Shown piece after piece: positions 21,427 to 32,844 of a stretch of DNA of 64,000 nucleotides (positions are counted from its first letter, which is position 1; each line of letters starts with the position of its first letter). Position numbers and translations under genes: made by a program. The stretch is taken from NCBI GenBank assembly GCA_019925095.2, contig CM034389.1:2502001-2566000 (forward strand). The letters run 5' to 3'. The notes below the pieces were generated by a model. That model worked only from the letters and a program-made list of their open reading frames with translations. It was not told the DNA's origin and searched no databases. The stretch comes from Dendrolimus kikuchii. Taxonomy: Eukaryota > Arthropoda > Insecta > Lepidoptera > Lasiocampidae.

Positions 21427-21580
21427 CTTCAACGGACAAGTGGAAAAACAAATCGCAACAAAATTTTAACTTGAAGTTTTACGGGCAGGTTTTCAAATTG
21501 GACAAGTAAATTAAAAATCTGCCCGTAAAACTTCAAGTTAAAACTTTGTTGCGATTCGTTTTTCCACTTGTCCGTTGAAG
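21427..21580. mobile_element. Compact long-arm MITE
   Basis: Two ~62-bp inverted arms, nearly perfect (CTTCAACGGACAAGTGG and complement), around a ~29-bp spacer. Total 154 bp. The larger repeat continues to about 21765 as in the 7.5-kb copy. Confidence 0.75.
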
Positions 21581-21765
21581 TTTCACTTCTACTATGTGTC
21601 CCAGCACACATTTCGATTTTTCGCAGGTTTCCTGGAAATTATGATTTGGTTAGGTTAGGTACATTTTAATTAATGCATTTTTTATTTAAACATATTTTAT
21701 TTTATCAAATAAAAAACTGAATTCGATCCGGAACTAATAAAAACATCGATAGTCTACTCTAACAT

Positions 21766-22067
21766 TATGTCGCTTGTCACCACATCTAATCTAAATTTAT
21801 GCCGCTCCTCCACGCGGCCGTAACGCTTTTTCGTGACAGAAAAATCCTAAGACCCCCCATTTATATAGATGTTTCCTTTCAAAAATCTTTGTAGGTATTC
21901 TCTCTAAGCGTTCTTTCTAAATGACATATTGTGGAGATATATGGGACTTGCGTATTTCAAAATACTCCTAAAAAAAGAAAGGCAAACAAATTTAATAACT
22001 GAAATATGGGAGAAGCACTTACAAATGCGTAATACGTAATACGAAATCGAAATTTTTGAAAGCTTTA
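21766..22067. other. No gene recognised
   Basis: Unassigned AT-rich sequence. Confidence 0.4.
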
Positions 22068-22296
22068 TTTACAGCTACCTGCGCTCGCGGTTTCACCCGC
22101 GTGATGGTGGAAAATCGTTATATTTTGGATAATTCACACTATTTCTTTATAATTTATAGCCTATGTGTTATTCTGATGTGTAAGCTACATTATTATAAAA
22201 TTTCATCAAAATCCATTCAGTAGTTTTTGCGTGAAAGAGTAACAAACATCCATACATTCTTACAAACTTTCGCGTTTATAATATTTATAGAGATGA
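22068..22296 (+). repeat. K-type repeat
   Basis: From CTACCTGCGCTCGCGGTTTC to TTCGCGTTTATAATATTTAT, with the ATTCAGTAGTTTTTGCGTGA core seen in other members. Confidence 0.6.
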
Positions 22297-22339
22297 AATC
22301 TATATAATTAAACATAGTTGTTTTGTCATTAAAATGTTA

Positions 22340-22654
22340 TCCGTGCAGGAACGGAGAAAGAATACAATTTCCTGCGGCCGGGCGGCTTGTCGTAAGAGGC
22401 GACTAAACAACCCTCAGCCAGGTGGTAGGACATTTGCCCGACTGGATGGCTACCATCCCTGGTCTAGATCATGCAGCCATAACAACTTTGAGTTGTGTTC
22501 CGGCATTAGTGACCAGGTTCCAGACTCAATTAAGCGAGCAGCAACGCATTTGTAGCACCTTTGGTGTTGCAAATGTCCATAGGCGATGGTAACCGCTTTC
22601 CATCCAGTGGGCCGTCTGCTTGTCTGCTGAACTCCTGCAATAAAAAAAATAAAT
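22340..22654 (+). mobile_element. C300 element, full length
   Basis: Begins TCCGTGCAGGAACGGAG and ends CTCCTGCAATAAAAAAAA. Both ends coincide with the other full copies. Confidence 0.85.
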
Positions 22655-22897
22655 AACAGTGATATTTTTTATCCCGGGAATTCCGCGGGAATTTCAATTT
22701 GAGCGTAGACAAAGGCGCGGGCATATCCTAGTTTAACAATACAAAAGTAACCCTGTCAAGTCAAACGTAACCCTTTCACAGTAAACTACGGGATAGATTT
22801 TTCTGACATTGAACAACAACAGTCCAAAATGGCGACGAACCCCTAAAAGAAAGAAAGAATTTTTATATCTATTACTTTCCATATTTCATGGTTATAC

Positions 22898-23603
22898 TAG
22901 TACTAGCAGTGCCCGCGACGCCGTCCGCATGGAATTTATTTTCAAAGCCCCCCGATTTTGAAACATTCTTCATCGATGCTCCGATTCTATTGGTCTTAGC
23001 GTGATGATATATAGCCTATAGCCTTCTTCGATAAATGGGCTATCTAACATTGAAAGAATTTTTCAAATCAGACCAGTAGTTCTTGAGATTAGCGCGTTCA
23101 AGCAAACAAACTCTTCAGCTCTATATATTAGTACTAACTGTGCCCGCTACGTCGTCCGCGTGGAATTTGTTTTCAAAACCCCCCGGTTTTGAAACATTCT
23201 TCATCGATGCTCCAGTTCTATTAGTCTTAGCGTGATGATATATAGCCTGTCTTCCTCGATAAATGGGCTATCCAACACTGAAAGAATTGTTCAAATCAGA
23301 CCAGTAGTTCCTGAGATTAGCGCGTTCAATCAAACAAACAAACTCTTCAGCTCTATATATTAGTACTAACTGTGCCCGCGACGTCGTCCGCGTGGAATTT
23401 GTTTTCAAAACTCCCCGATTTTGAAACATTCTTCATCGATGTTCCGGTTCTATTGGTCTTAGCGTGATGATATATAGCCTATAGCCGTCCTCGATAAATG
23501 GGCTATCCACCACTGCAAAGAATTTTTCAAATCAGACCAGTAGTTCCTGAGATTAGCGCGTTTAAACAAACAAACTGTTCAGCTTTATATATTAGTATAA
23601 GAT
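22898..23603 (+). repeat. K-type repeat in three ~232-bp tandem units
   Basis: GTGCCCGC starts units at 22909, 23140 and 23372. Each ends AACTCTTCAGCTCTATATA or similar, then TTAGTA. The units are close in sequence, so the triplication is recent relative to the other K copies. Confidence 0.8.
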
Positions 23604-24004
23604 TCAAAGTAAGCACAATATTTGTTTACTCCAAATACGATTCAGTATTCATCCATCAGCACATCACTAGTCCAGAAAATTGGATTTATTTACATAAATA
23701 AATGTTTGATTGGATACATACAACGTGATACAAGGGACCTCGCAGATTTTCTCACAATTTGCAAGCTATTTTTAGATAACGGGATGGTATGTCATTCGAA
23801 TGGGTTTCATTTGGAGATACGTGAATGAATGTAACTTAGTCACGTGATGGTTAGGAACAGATATCCTAGGTTATATTTGAGTCTTATTTTTTTTTAAGTG
23901 TCATTTCTCGCTTTCGGTTTCACAACAGTAGGTTTTTTCCGTGAGTGGGTCGTTAACCCTCAGCACAACCCCCAAAATGCTGCAGGACCACACCCACCCC
24001 TTTA
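23604..24004. other. No gene recognised
   Basis: Short open frames on both strands without recognisable similarity. Confidence 0.35.
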
Positions 24005-24308
24005 TCCGTGCAGGAACGGAGAAAGAATACAATTTCCTGCGGCCCGGCGGCCTGTCGTAAGAGGCGACAAAAGAACCCGCAGCCAGGTGGTAGGGCATTT
24101 GCCCGACTGGATGGCTACCACCCCTGGTCTAAAGTATGTCGCCATAATAACCTGGATTTGTGTTCCGGCATTAGTGACCAGGTTCCAGTCTCCCTTAAGA
24201 GAGCAGAAGCGCATTTGTAGCACCTTTGGTGTTGCAAATGTCTGTAGAGGAGCGTCTGTAGAGTAGAGTAGCGTCTGCCTGTCTGCTGAGCTCCAGCTAT
24301 AAAAAAAT
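24005..24308 (+). mobile_element. C300 element, full length with local rearrangement
   Basis: Standard 5' end. Near 24240-24275 the usual CATAGGCGATGGTAACC is replaced by a duplicated TCTGTAGAG(T)AG motif. Confidence 0.82.
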
Positions 24309-24547
24309 AATTTAAAAAAACCATCGTTGGTCAGTAAGCCCACATGAAGCGATACAGAAATATTTATATGCCACGCCAGAACCTTCAGGTTGGAGATGTT
24401 ATGTATAAAGAGTTAGCCAAATTCTAATATCTGGGCTGCACAGTCACCGACACAAACACCAGAGAGGACGAAATACTTATACGCATACAAAACGCCCTAA
24501 CGTGTTGTGCAGCCCTGCATAAGGTACTGGTGTCCAGGCTTCTTATT

Positions 24548-24838
24548 TTTTCTTTATTGTAGGAGTTCAGCAAACAGGCAGACAGCCCACTTAATGGAAA
24601 ACGGTTACCATCGCCTATGGATATTTGCATGATGAAAGGTGCTGACAAAACAGATGCTACAATGCAAAAGTGAGATTGGATGCAGAAGTCGTGGAAGGCC
24701 ACGACACACCTTCCATGATCAAATGGCGGCGTGTACTAGCAGAAGGTGATCGCAATCCAGTCGGTCTTAAGAACTACCACCTGGCTGTGGGTTGTCAAAG
24801 AAGCAAGTGAGGACAGTAAGAATAAGCGCAGGAAATCG
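24548..24838 (+). mobile_element. Interleaved chimera of C300 and LINE-A
   Basis: Reverse C300 sequence (to GGATATTTGCA at about 24630) is followed by alternating short blocks. LINE-A: TGATGAAA, the long block TGCAGAAGTCGTGGAAGG, TCTTAAGAAC and TCAAAGAAGCAAGTGAGG. C300: AATCCAGTCGG and TACCACCTGGCTGTGGGTTG. Switches fall at 1-4 bp of shared sequence. Confidence 0.75.
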
Positions 24839-24845
24839 AAGCTTG

Positions 24846-25184
24846 GACGCATACCCTCAAGGAGGAGAACCAGCTTTTAGTATTCTGGGTCCAACAAAAA
24901 GAGAGGATGGTAGCTGGAGGGTCCGAAGTAACCTCGAAATTGAGAATCTCGTGGCCGAGTCTAACATAATAGGAGAAATAAAAGCTCACCGCCTCCGCTG
25001 GCTCGGTCACGTAGAACGGATGGGAGAGGATCGCAGCGTGAGGAAAGCATATTTGGGACGGCCGGTAGGTCGGCGTCCGGTCGGCCGTCCTAAATATCGC
25101 TGGAAGGACAGAGTAGAGGCGGACCTGTCGGAGCTAGGAGCCAGTAATTGGCAAGAAACCGCACAGGACCGAGACCCATGATAG
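24846..25184 (+). mobile_element. LINE ORF2 C-terminal fragment (separate family)
   Basis: Translation includes NLVAESNIIGEIKAHRLRWL, GHVERM and RPVGRPKYRWKDRVEADL, then WQETAQDRD. The RLRWLGHVERM and RPKxRWxD words are typical of insect LINE protein ends. It is joined directly to a reverse S2 SINE. Confidence 0.72.
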
Positions 25185-25185
25185 G

Positions 25186-25424
25186 GGAACGGACGTATAC
25201 CCGCCACGCTTGTCAAGGCGGCTTGGCAGGTTTGACACATCGGTCATCTCGATGTGCAGGTTGCATCACGATGTTTTCCTTCACCGTTATTAGCACGTGA
25301 TAATTGTAAGAATATGCACATTAGATCAGAAAACTGACTAAGTGGTGCATGCGTTCCGGCCAGGATCGAACCCGCGCCCTTTGAGTTTGGGACGCGTGCA
25401 CTAGCCATTACGCTACCACGACTG
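25186..25424 (-). mobile_element. S2 tRNA-derived SINE
   Basis: Minus strand: CGTGGTAGCGTAATGGCTAG, B-box GGTTCGATCCTGG, then the shared body to GTCCGTTCCCCTATCAT. The tail beyond that is absent. Confidence 0.8.
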
Positions 25425-25501
25425 ATTTAATTAAGTTTTATTATTAATTTATTATTTATTTAAGTAAGTTTAAGTTAGTCATTATTTTTTTTAAGTGTCA
25501 T

Positions 25502-25676
25502 ACATACATACATACATAACTTCACGCCAGTTCCCTTGCGGGGTAGGTACGAACAACAGAGCGGCATTTAGGCTTATCCTTGCACACCTCACTTGCTTCT
25601 TTGACATTCATAACTCTTGTCATGCACGCTCGTCTGTTCTTAAGGCTCCTGACATCACCTTCTGCTAATACAAGAT
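25502..25676 (-). mobile_element. LINE-A 3' end with TSD
   Basis: (CATA)n tail and ~150 bp of 3' end between copies of TTTAAGTGTCAT. Confidence 0.82.
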
Positions 25677-25692
25677 TTAAGTGTCATCATTT

Positions 25693-25852
25693 AATATTTT
25701 CTTAAGTTTTCGCGACTTGTATACATAATAAAACTAAGTCTTGACTACTACTACGTAATTTATTTGATTTTTACTATTCCGACGTTTCGGCCACTTTTCA
25801 ATAGCCGTGATCACGGAAGACAAAGATGTCAAGTGTCAACGAGTATTTTTTA
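25693..25852 (-). mobile_element. Penelope-like 3' end fragment
   Basis: From AATATTTTCTTAAGTTTTCG through CCGACGTTTCGGCCACTTTT to GTCAACGAGTATT. A small insertion (TAAGTCTTGACTACTACTA) replaces part of the normal sequence. Confidence 0.65.
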
Positions 25853-25861
25853 AGCTTTATT

Positions 25862-26075
25862 TTGCGTGCTTTTTATTGCGTGAGTTTAGCAGACAGGCAG
25901 AGGGCACACCTGATGGAAAAAGTATACACAAATGTCTGCTGCTCTCAAAAGGAAGACTGGAGCCTGGTCACTAATGCCGGACCCAACTCAAGGTTGTTAT
26001 GGCGGCATACTTATAGACCAGGGGTGGTAGTCATCTAGATGAGCAAATAGCCTACCACCCGGCAGTGGGTAGTTT
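25862..26075 (-). mobile_element. C300 element, diverged and internally deleted
   Basis: CAGACAGGCAGAGGGCACAC to CCTACCACCCGGCAGTGGG. Several deletions relative to the consensus. Confidence 0.7.
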
Positions 26076-26262
26076 TGTAGCCTACTATAGTTGGTAGGTT
26101 AAGTTGTAATCCTTTCTTTTTTCTAAAATTTCTTTATTTTAAATTTAATTAATGTTTAATTGCGATATTCCTCAAGTTATGGATATGAAGTCCAAATCCA
26201 GAGCGAACAAAACAGCAAGCACAACTAGTTTTAAATAAGTAATTTTCATGAAATCAATATCT

Positions 26263-26398
26263 TTTTTTTTTATTGCAGGAGATCAGCAGACAGGCAGACG
26301 GCCCACTTTATGGAAAGCGGTTACCATCGCCTATGGACATTTGCAACACCAAGTTGCTGCAAATGCGCTGCTGCTCTCTTAAGAGAAACTGGACCCTA
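26263..26398 (-). mobile_element. C300 element, 5'-truncated
   Basis: T-rich end, CAGCAGACAGGCAGACGGCC, then about 110 bp to AACTGGACC. Confidence 0.75.
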
Positions 26399-26732
26399 TC
26401 TTTTAATCATGAACAAATTTTAAATTCTAAAGAACACGCTGTATAATCAAACGAACCAAAAATAGCCCAAATTATTCGCCCCGGGAGGTTAATGAAAACG
26501 GATATTCAATTTTACACGGAGTACATGCACTTCCTTGAGTAAATTCCATTTTGTATGTCATCAAGAAAAAAACCTAATAAGCGACTTCCGTCAAAAGGAC
26601 CAGGCACTTAATAAAACCTCGTCAAATATCAAATAGGATAGCTCCAAGTCCATTTTCCGTATAAACAAGCTAACCTCATAATCAGGGACTAAAAGTACAA
26701 GAAGTAACGTGAAAACTTCCCGAATTATTATT
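26399..26732. other. No gene recognised
   Basis: Nothing assignable on either strand. Confidence 0.4.
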
Positions 26733-27184
26733 CGAATTAAAATGCCGTTGGAATTACTATAGAATTTATTAGAACTATACAAACACGTATAACACAGATA
26801 CAAATATAACCGGACGCAATAAGTCCAAATGTAATGCACAATTCAATAACACGCGCAAAGTCCGTCACTAAATGTACACACGTCTTGCCTCGCTTGTGTT
26901 ATCGCTTTGACTGCCTCCTTTCTCCATCCTGCCGTCGTTTTATACTTCAGAAATACAAGTGTGCCCGCCCGTATCATCGACTTAATTTCTTAGAAATCGT
27001 AATCCGCACACCTGACTAATTATGCGTGCAAACGGCCATAAACTAGTACAATAGGCTCCACAATAACCAATAAATCAGTAAATAATAGAAGACAAGCATA
27101 ATGGTATTACAACTGGTTCAAATGCCGACAGGTAATAGCGTGCTTCGTGGAATTTGTCTTTATCGGGGGGGCTAACTTGTAACA
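26733..27184 (+). mobile_element. L-family LTR, 5'-truncated by ~20 bp
   Basis: Enters at CGAATTAAAATGCCGTTGG and ends CTTGTAACA. Confidence 0.72.
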
Positions 27185-27674
27185 ATATAAATAATATTTA
27201 TGTTAGACTAGATATTAAAAACTGTTGATTTTTGGTGTTTATTATAATAACTAAAGCTTTCTAGCTAGCTAAAGTATAATTTCAGAAATAAAAGTATTCT
27301 AAAACACTAAAAGAAGCCTACAAACCTACTTTAACTCAATATGAATAAGAGCATAACATATTAACATGACCACTTCGCACTTGATCCGTATAGTGCTTAC
27401 TATATTTTTGGTCTATATTGCAAATAACTCTATATATTATTAATATGTATTAATTATATAAATATGTATTAATATAATAGTCTACATAATTATGTATTAA
27501 TTATATAGTATACTAGCTTTCACTTGCGGCTTCGCACGCGATACAAAAGGCTATGTATCTTCATGAAATAGGTTTGATATAATTCTTAGGAATGTCAAGC
27601 TTAATTTTTAATTCAAAGTATCTACTGTAAGTACAACTAAGCATGAGTTCAACATATTAAAATTTTCACACTCA
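27185..27674. other. AT-rich; weak K-type piece
   Basis: A short K-like start (ACTAGCTTTCACTTGCGGCT) at 27511. Otherwise TA-rich repeats of ATGTATTAAT. Confidence 0.35.
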
Positions 27675-27912
27675 TTTTTTTTTTATTGCAGGAGATCAGC
27701 AGACAGGCAGACGGCCCACTTGATGGAAAACGGTTAACATCGCCTATGGACATTTACAACACCAAAGTAGCTACAAATGCGCTGCTGCTCTCCTAAGGGA
27801 AACTGGAACCTGGTCACTAATGCCGGAACACAACTCAAGGTTGTTATGGCGACATACTTTAGACTAGGGGTGGTAGCCATCCAGTCGGGCAAATGCCCTA
27901 CCACCTGGCAAC
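27675..27912 (-). mobile_element. C300 element, 5'-truncated
   Basis: T-rich end to GCCCTACCACCTGGCA. The break point is the CAGGTGGTAGGGC position, as in copies at 5.3 and 15.8 kb. Confidence 0.8.
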
Positions 27913-28394
27913 CAACCCAACTCATTGTCGTTGCCATGACATTGATCAGTACAGTGGTGGTACGAAAACGTTCGCCAGTTTTCAAATTGATTCATTTAAC
28001 GTTTCGCGAGCACATGTTACCTTTTCAAACTAAGTCGCAGGACAAACTATTTATTACACAGAAAATTATATTTAACTGTTTGACAATAAAGTTTCAAATT
28101 ACTTAAATCAAAGTTGTTTGATTTTCTACCTTGTCTAAGAAGATTGTTTAGACGTAAAACTTTTTTATTGGTTTTAATATTTGTTTCTAATTGTTAATCT
28201 CAGTATCTGTCAATGTCAACATTACTATTTTCTTTTTCACGCTTCTATATTATATAAACGTTTAGTATAATGTTGGCAGTATTGTTTCTTGTACTCGTGC
28301 AAGCAAAAGTCGACTTTAAGGTGACGAACATATTCATTCCGTGACTGTACATGTAATTAATCTTCTATTAGCGATAAAAATAACACTATAATAC
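27913..28394. other. No gene recognised
   Basis: AT-rich, no repeat seen. Confidence 0.4.
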
Positions 28395-28874
28395 TGTTAC
28401 GTGTGTGGTACTCGAAATTAAAATGCCGTTGGAATTACTATAGAATTTATTAGAACTATACAAACACGTATTACATAGGTACAAATATAGCTAGACAATA
28501 CTAGTACAAACTGCACGATTCAATAACATGCGCAAAGTCGGTCACTATATCGCTTGTCGAATGTACGTCCTACTCGTATTGTAATCCTCGCTCGATTGCC
28601 CCACCCCTTCGTTCGGGCATTGTTTTATAGTAAACTATACAACACACAATGGAAGCTCTAGGGCTGAGTTCTTCCAAGAAAATATAATTTCCACACCTGC
28701 GAACGGCCAACAAAGTTGAAAACAATAACAATAAGGATTAGTTCGACACTAGTGGCGGCCATAAAATAAGTAGAAAAACAATTGCATGTTTTTCTTAATT
28801 ACAAATTCTAAACACAAAGTAAACTGCGTTTTTACGACCGGCAGGTGCGCACATTTCTTTGTCGGTATGTAACA
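28395..28874 (+). mobile_element. L-family solo LTR
   Basis: TGTTACGTGTGTGG to TATGTAACA, 480 bp, with ATAC duplicated (28391-28394 and 28875-28878). Confidence 0.8.
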
Positions 28875-29336
28875 ATACATACAGATGAACACGAAAACAC
28901 TATTATGGTGACGATTTCTGTCATTTGACTACAGAACACTGAAATGAAAGACTACATAATCGATGCTATATGCACGAAGTCATCAGCATAGCTGGTTCTA
29001 ACATCAATACATAATATATAATATTACGCCATTATTTCTTATGAGCTTGAGCAGAGCTGCAATAAAGCCCAAGTGTATATTTTTCCTTATCGACTTTTAC
29101 GACTTGTATCGGAGTAAATTATAGGCTTTCCTTATGTGCACTCTGTAAGTAAAACTTGAATAAGTAATAAGCATTCTGTTATTGTTCTTTAACAGAAAAT
29201 ACGGCAGTGTTTCTTTGTTCAATTACAGGCATTGAATGGACGCGTGCCTTTTTATAGGCTATAAAATGATAAAGTGCTGACACGCAAAAATGATGTTATG
29301 CTTCCATCTTACATTTGCGTGTTTGACTTGCATTAT
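28875..29336. other. No gene recognised
   Basis: Nothing assignable. Confidence 0.4.
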
Positions 29337-29795
29337 TGTTACATACCGACACAGAAATGCGCACACCTGCAGGTCGCAAAACGCAGTTTTCTTTCCATCG
29401 GATTTAGGAATTCTTTTGTTTACTTTGTGTTTATAATGTGTAGTTAAAAAAAACATGCTATTGTTTTTCTACTTCTTTTATGGCCGTCATTAGTGTCGAA
29501 CTAATCCTTGCTTGCCAGGTGTGCGGATTGACTCGGTTAAGACGGTCCTTTATTCTATTATACAGCTTAGTATAAAACAATGACCGAACGGAAGGTTGAG
29601 GCAGTCGAGCGACGATTACAATACAAGCAAGACGTGTAAATTTGACAAGCGATATAGTGATGGACTTTGCGCGTATTATTGATCGTGCAGATTGTAAAAA
29701 GTATTGTTACTGGTTGTATCCAGTATATTTGTACCTGTTTTATACGTGTTTGTACAATTCAAATAAACTCTATAGTAATTCCAACGGCATTTGTA
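29337..29795 (-). mobile_element. L-family LTR, truncated
   Basis: Starts TGTTACATACCGACA (LTR 3' end on the minus strand) and breaks at CCAACGGCATTTG, about 20 bp before the other end. Confidence 0.72.
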
Positions 29796-30219
29796 TATGT
29801 ATGTATAGCCCGTGCATGGGAGTGTTATTTGGCAAATTCCTAGTTACATGAATAGACTTGAATGGATAGTATCTACCTTTCCTGGATTAAGTCAGCCTGC
29901 AGCTTGCAGGTAAACGGTGCACGGTACCAGTTCAACAACTTTGATTAATCTCTTCATACATATATGCTTATTTAAAGTTTTTTTTTTCACGTGACCTTTC
30001 TTAAAATTATCCTCGATTTGCTTCAATTTCATGGTGGGTACGCTGTGATTATATTTTTGTTAAGTACCTAATCTACCAAATTAGTTTTTTGTTACATTTT
30101 TGTATACTAATTATCAAAAATGACAATTTTTTGCTTGGTATAGAGATATAGACTATCCAATTTATTTTAATATCTACTTCAATCTTCTTTTATTTATGTC
30201 TTATTCTTTTTACAGGTAT
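29796..30219. other. No gene recognised
   Basis: Nothing assignable. Confidence 0.4.
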
Positions 30220-31076
30220 TTTTAACCGACTTAAAAAAAGAAGGTTCTCAATTCGTCGGGAACCTTTTTTTTTGTTTGTTTTTTTTATGTATGTTCTGTA
30301 ATGTACCGATTACTCAATTCGTCGGGAACCTTTTATTTTTTTTATGTATGTTCACCGATTACTCCGATATTTATGATCCGATTTATGTGATTCTTTTTTG
30401 TTCGACGAGGAATAACTGCCATTTGGTCCCCTAAAAATTTAACATAGTTTGGCCTAGTAGTTTTCATTTTATGAACATTTTTAATGAAATAATTTCCATT
30501 CCGTTTCATATGTACACCGATTATTCTGAGAGTTATGATCCGATTTATGTGATTCTTTTTTTTTCGACACGAAATAGCTGTTATTTGGTTTCCTAAAATT
30601 TTGAAATAGTTTGGCCCCGTAGTTTTCATTTTATGAACATTTTTTATGAAAAAATTTCCATTCCGTTCCATATGTACACCGATTACGCTGAGATTTATGA
30701 CCCGATTTACGTGATTCTTGTTTATTTTGATGCGGAATAGTTGCCATTTGGTCCCCTAAAAATTTAACATAGTTTGGCCCAGTAGTTTTCATTTTACGAA
30801 CATTTTTTTGTTCCCGTTTCTTGGAACCTATATTTTTTAAGGAGCGCGGCACCTTTCGTAGGTCTACGCATATATAGCTAGACAGTAAAAAGTAACAAAT
30901 AAAATAAAAAAAACTTCGTTTTAAAAAACCGAGTTCAAAAACCAAAAAAGTATAAAATAACTTATTTCTAAATCTATTATTATTAATATATATTATCTAA
31001 AACATCTTAAAGTCGGTGCTTAGTTTTTTAGTTTTTGAAGTCGATTTTTTTAAACGAAGTTTTTGTATTTTTCTAA
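30220..31076. repeat. ACCGAC repeat with a 162-bp tandem array
   Basis: CACCGATT marks unit starts at 30353, 30515 and 30677, an exact 162-bp period. Each unit carries TTTATGATCCGATTTA(C/T)GTGAT, a GCCATTTGGTCCCCTAAAA-like box and TAGTTTTCATTTTA. The end has the AAAACATCTTAAAGTCGGTG segment also seen at 6.4 kb. Confidence 0.75.
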
Positions 31077-31681
31077 CTTTTATTGAACCCTGATTCCACT
31101 ACGCTTCATTACATTATATTCATTTATAAATATGATTAAAGTCAAGTAGGTTCTTGTTCTTGGAGAGCTTGTCGATTACTTTGTAAGGTATGGGTCGTCG
31201 AGCACTGGCTGGGGATGTATGCATCCCAAAGGAATAGCGACATGACTACCAAAATGTTATAATGGTTTCATTTTTAAATCGTGTTTATTAATTAATTTTA
31301 TTCAATTATTTGTGAATAAATTGGGTAGATTATGCAATTATATAATAGAAGAAAGAAATAAAGAAAGAAAAATTTATTTGAAGAAATTGCGACGAAATTA
31401 CATTCCTTACACATTTTTATACACAAAGCATATTTTGAGAATTTGTACGCCGCATTTTCAGCAAACAAGGTTTGCACTCAGCATATTGCTGTGTCGGAAT
31501 AATATGCGACACAACGCTGATTTTCAGTGCAAACCTTCCTTTAGGTGTAAGACCAAAATGACCCAGTTTTGTTAATTAAATAATAAATGAGAATAATAAT
31601 TAATAAAAACTAATTCTACTTATATAATATATAAATTGTAAAAAAACAAATAAATAAATTTTAATAAAAAACCAACAATAA
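31077..31681. other. No gene recognised; pre-miRNA-sized hairpin inside
   Basis: Unique-looking AT-rich DNA with the hairpin at 31467-31537. Confidence 0.4.
31467..31537. ncRNA. 71-nt hairpin, candidate pre-miRNA or inverted-repeat remnant
   Basis: AAGGTTTGCACT pairs with AGTGCAAACCTT, CAGC with GCTG and TGTGTCG with CGACACA. Two small internal loops and a 10-base terminal loop remain. The size and bulges are like an animal miRNA precursor. Nothing here shows expression. Confidence 0.25.
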
Positions 31682-31683
31682 AT

Positions 31684-32288
31684 ACATACATACATACATA
31701 ACTTCACGCCAGTTCCCTTGCGGGGTAGGCACGAACAACAGAGCGCCATTTAGGCCCATTCTTACACACCTCACTTGCTTCTTTGACATTCATAACTCTT
31801 GTCATGCACACTCGTCTGTTCTTAAGGCTCCTGACATCACCCTCCGCTAGTACACGATCAATTTGATCATGGAAGGTGTGTCGGGGCCTTCCACGACTTC
31901 TGCATCCATCCACTTTTGCATTGTATATCTGTTTAGTCATTCTTTCATCATGCATTCTTTCCACATGCCCGAACCACCGGAGCATTCCTTTCCTTACCTT
32001 CACCCCGACACTCTCTTTCAGACCAACTCTCTTTCTTACTTCGGTATTACGAACGCGGTCCGCGAGCGTCACTCCGCAGATTTTGCGCAGTGCTCACATC
32101 TCAACCGCGTTTACTCTACTTTCATGCTCTCTCTTCCATACCCAACTCTCGCTTCCATACGTGAGCGTAGGTACCAGCACCGCGTTGTGTATGGCGAGCT
32201 GGGCCTTCTGGCTGAGGTTCTTAGCGCCTAGAAGTTTACCTAACGCTCCATTCAAACTATTCCCCAAATTTACTCTTCTTTCTATATA
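31684..32288 (-). mobile_element. LINE-A fragment with TSD
   Basis: Minus strand from RRVNLGNSLNGALGKLLGAK through LTYGSESWVWKREHESRVNA and GVTLADRVRNTEV to AYPARELA. One frame break lies near 32090. CAACAATAAATAC is duplicated at the ends. Confidence 0.88.
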
Positions 32289-32844
32289 CAACAATAAATA
32301 CGTTGCTACAAAATTAAAATAAATACTCGTGTATCAACTTGTATCGAATCATTTATTCGAATACAATTCGCTAATGCTTGCCGAGTATTAATTACCATAA
32401 TAATAATAAATAATAATCAGTTCTAAAATTATTTTCATACAAAGAGGGTTCTTATGCTAAAATGCCATACTAATAAATAGGTTGTAGTATAAGATAGGGT
32501 TAGTGTTTGAAGAGTATGCTATGATATTAGACGTGGTGTAAGGCTCTTGAATAAATATAACTTCGATCTTAAACTGGCTTTTATTTTCAGTTTAGTAAGT
32601 ACCTTTCAGTCGTACAAAATGGTGTCTCTTTTTAACTGAAATCAAAACCCTTTTTTACAATTTTGAATTCCCAGCAATGAGAGCGAGTTTTATACACATC
32701 TCTCATTGGTTAGTCGTATCCTTACGTCCTGGCTAACACAGGCATATAGGCATTGACTAACAATAACAAAAGTAGATCATTAAGTAATTGATAAATTTAA
32801 TTTAATTAAATAAATAAGAAAATTGAAGTAGATATTTATATATA
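32289..32844. other. No gene recognised
   Basis: AT-rich, no repeat seen. Confidence 0.4.

Noticed and set aside
22898..23603. CRISPR array
   Set aside because: Units are long, adjacent and without unique spacers; this is a tandem duplication of an interspersed repeat in insect DNA.
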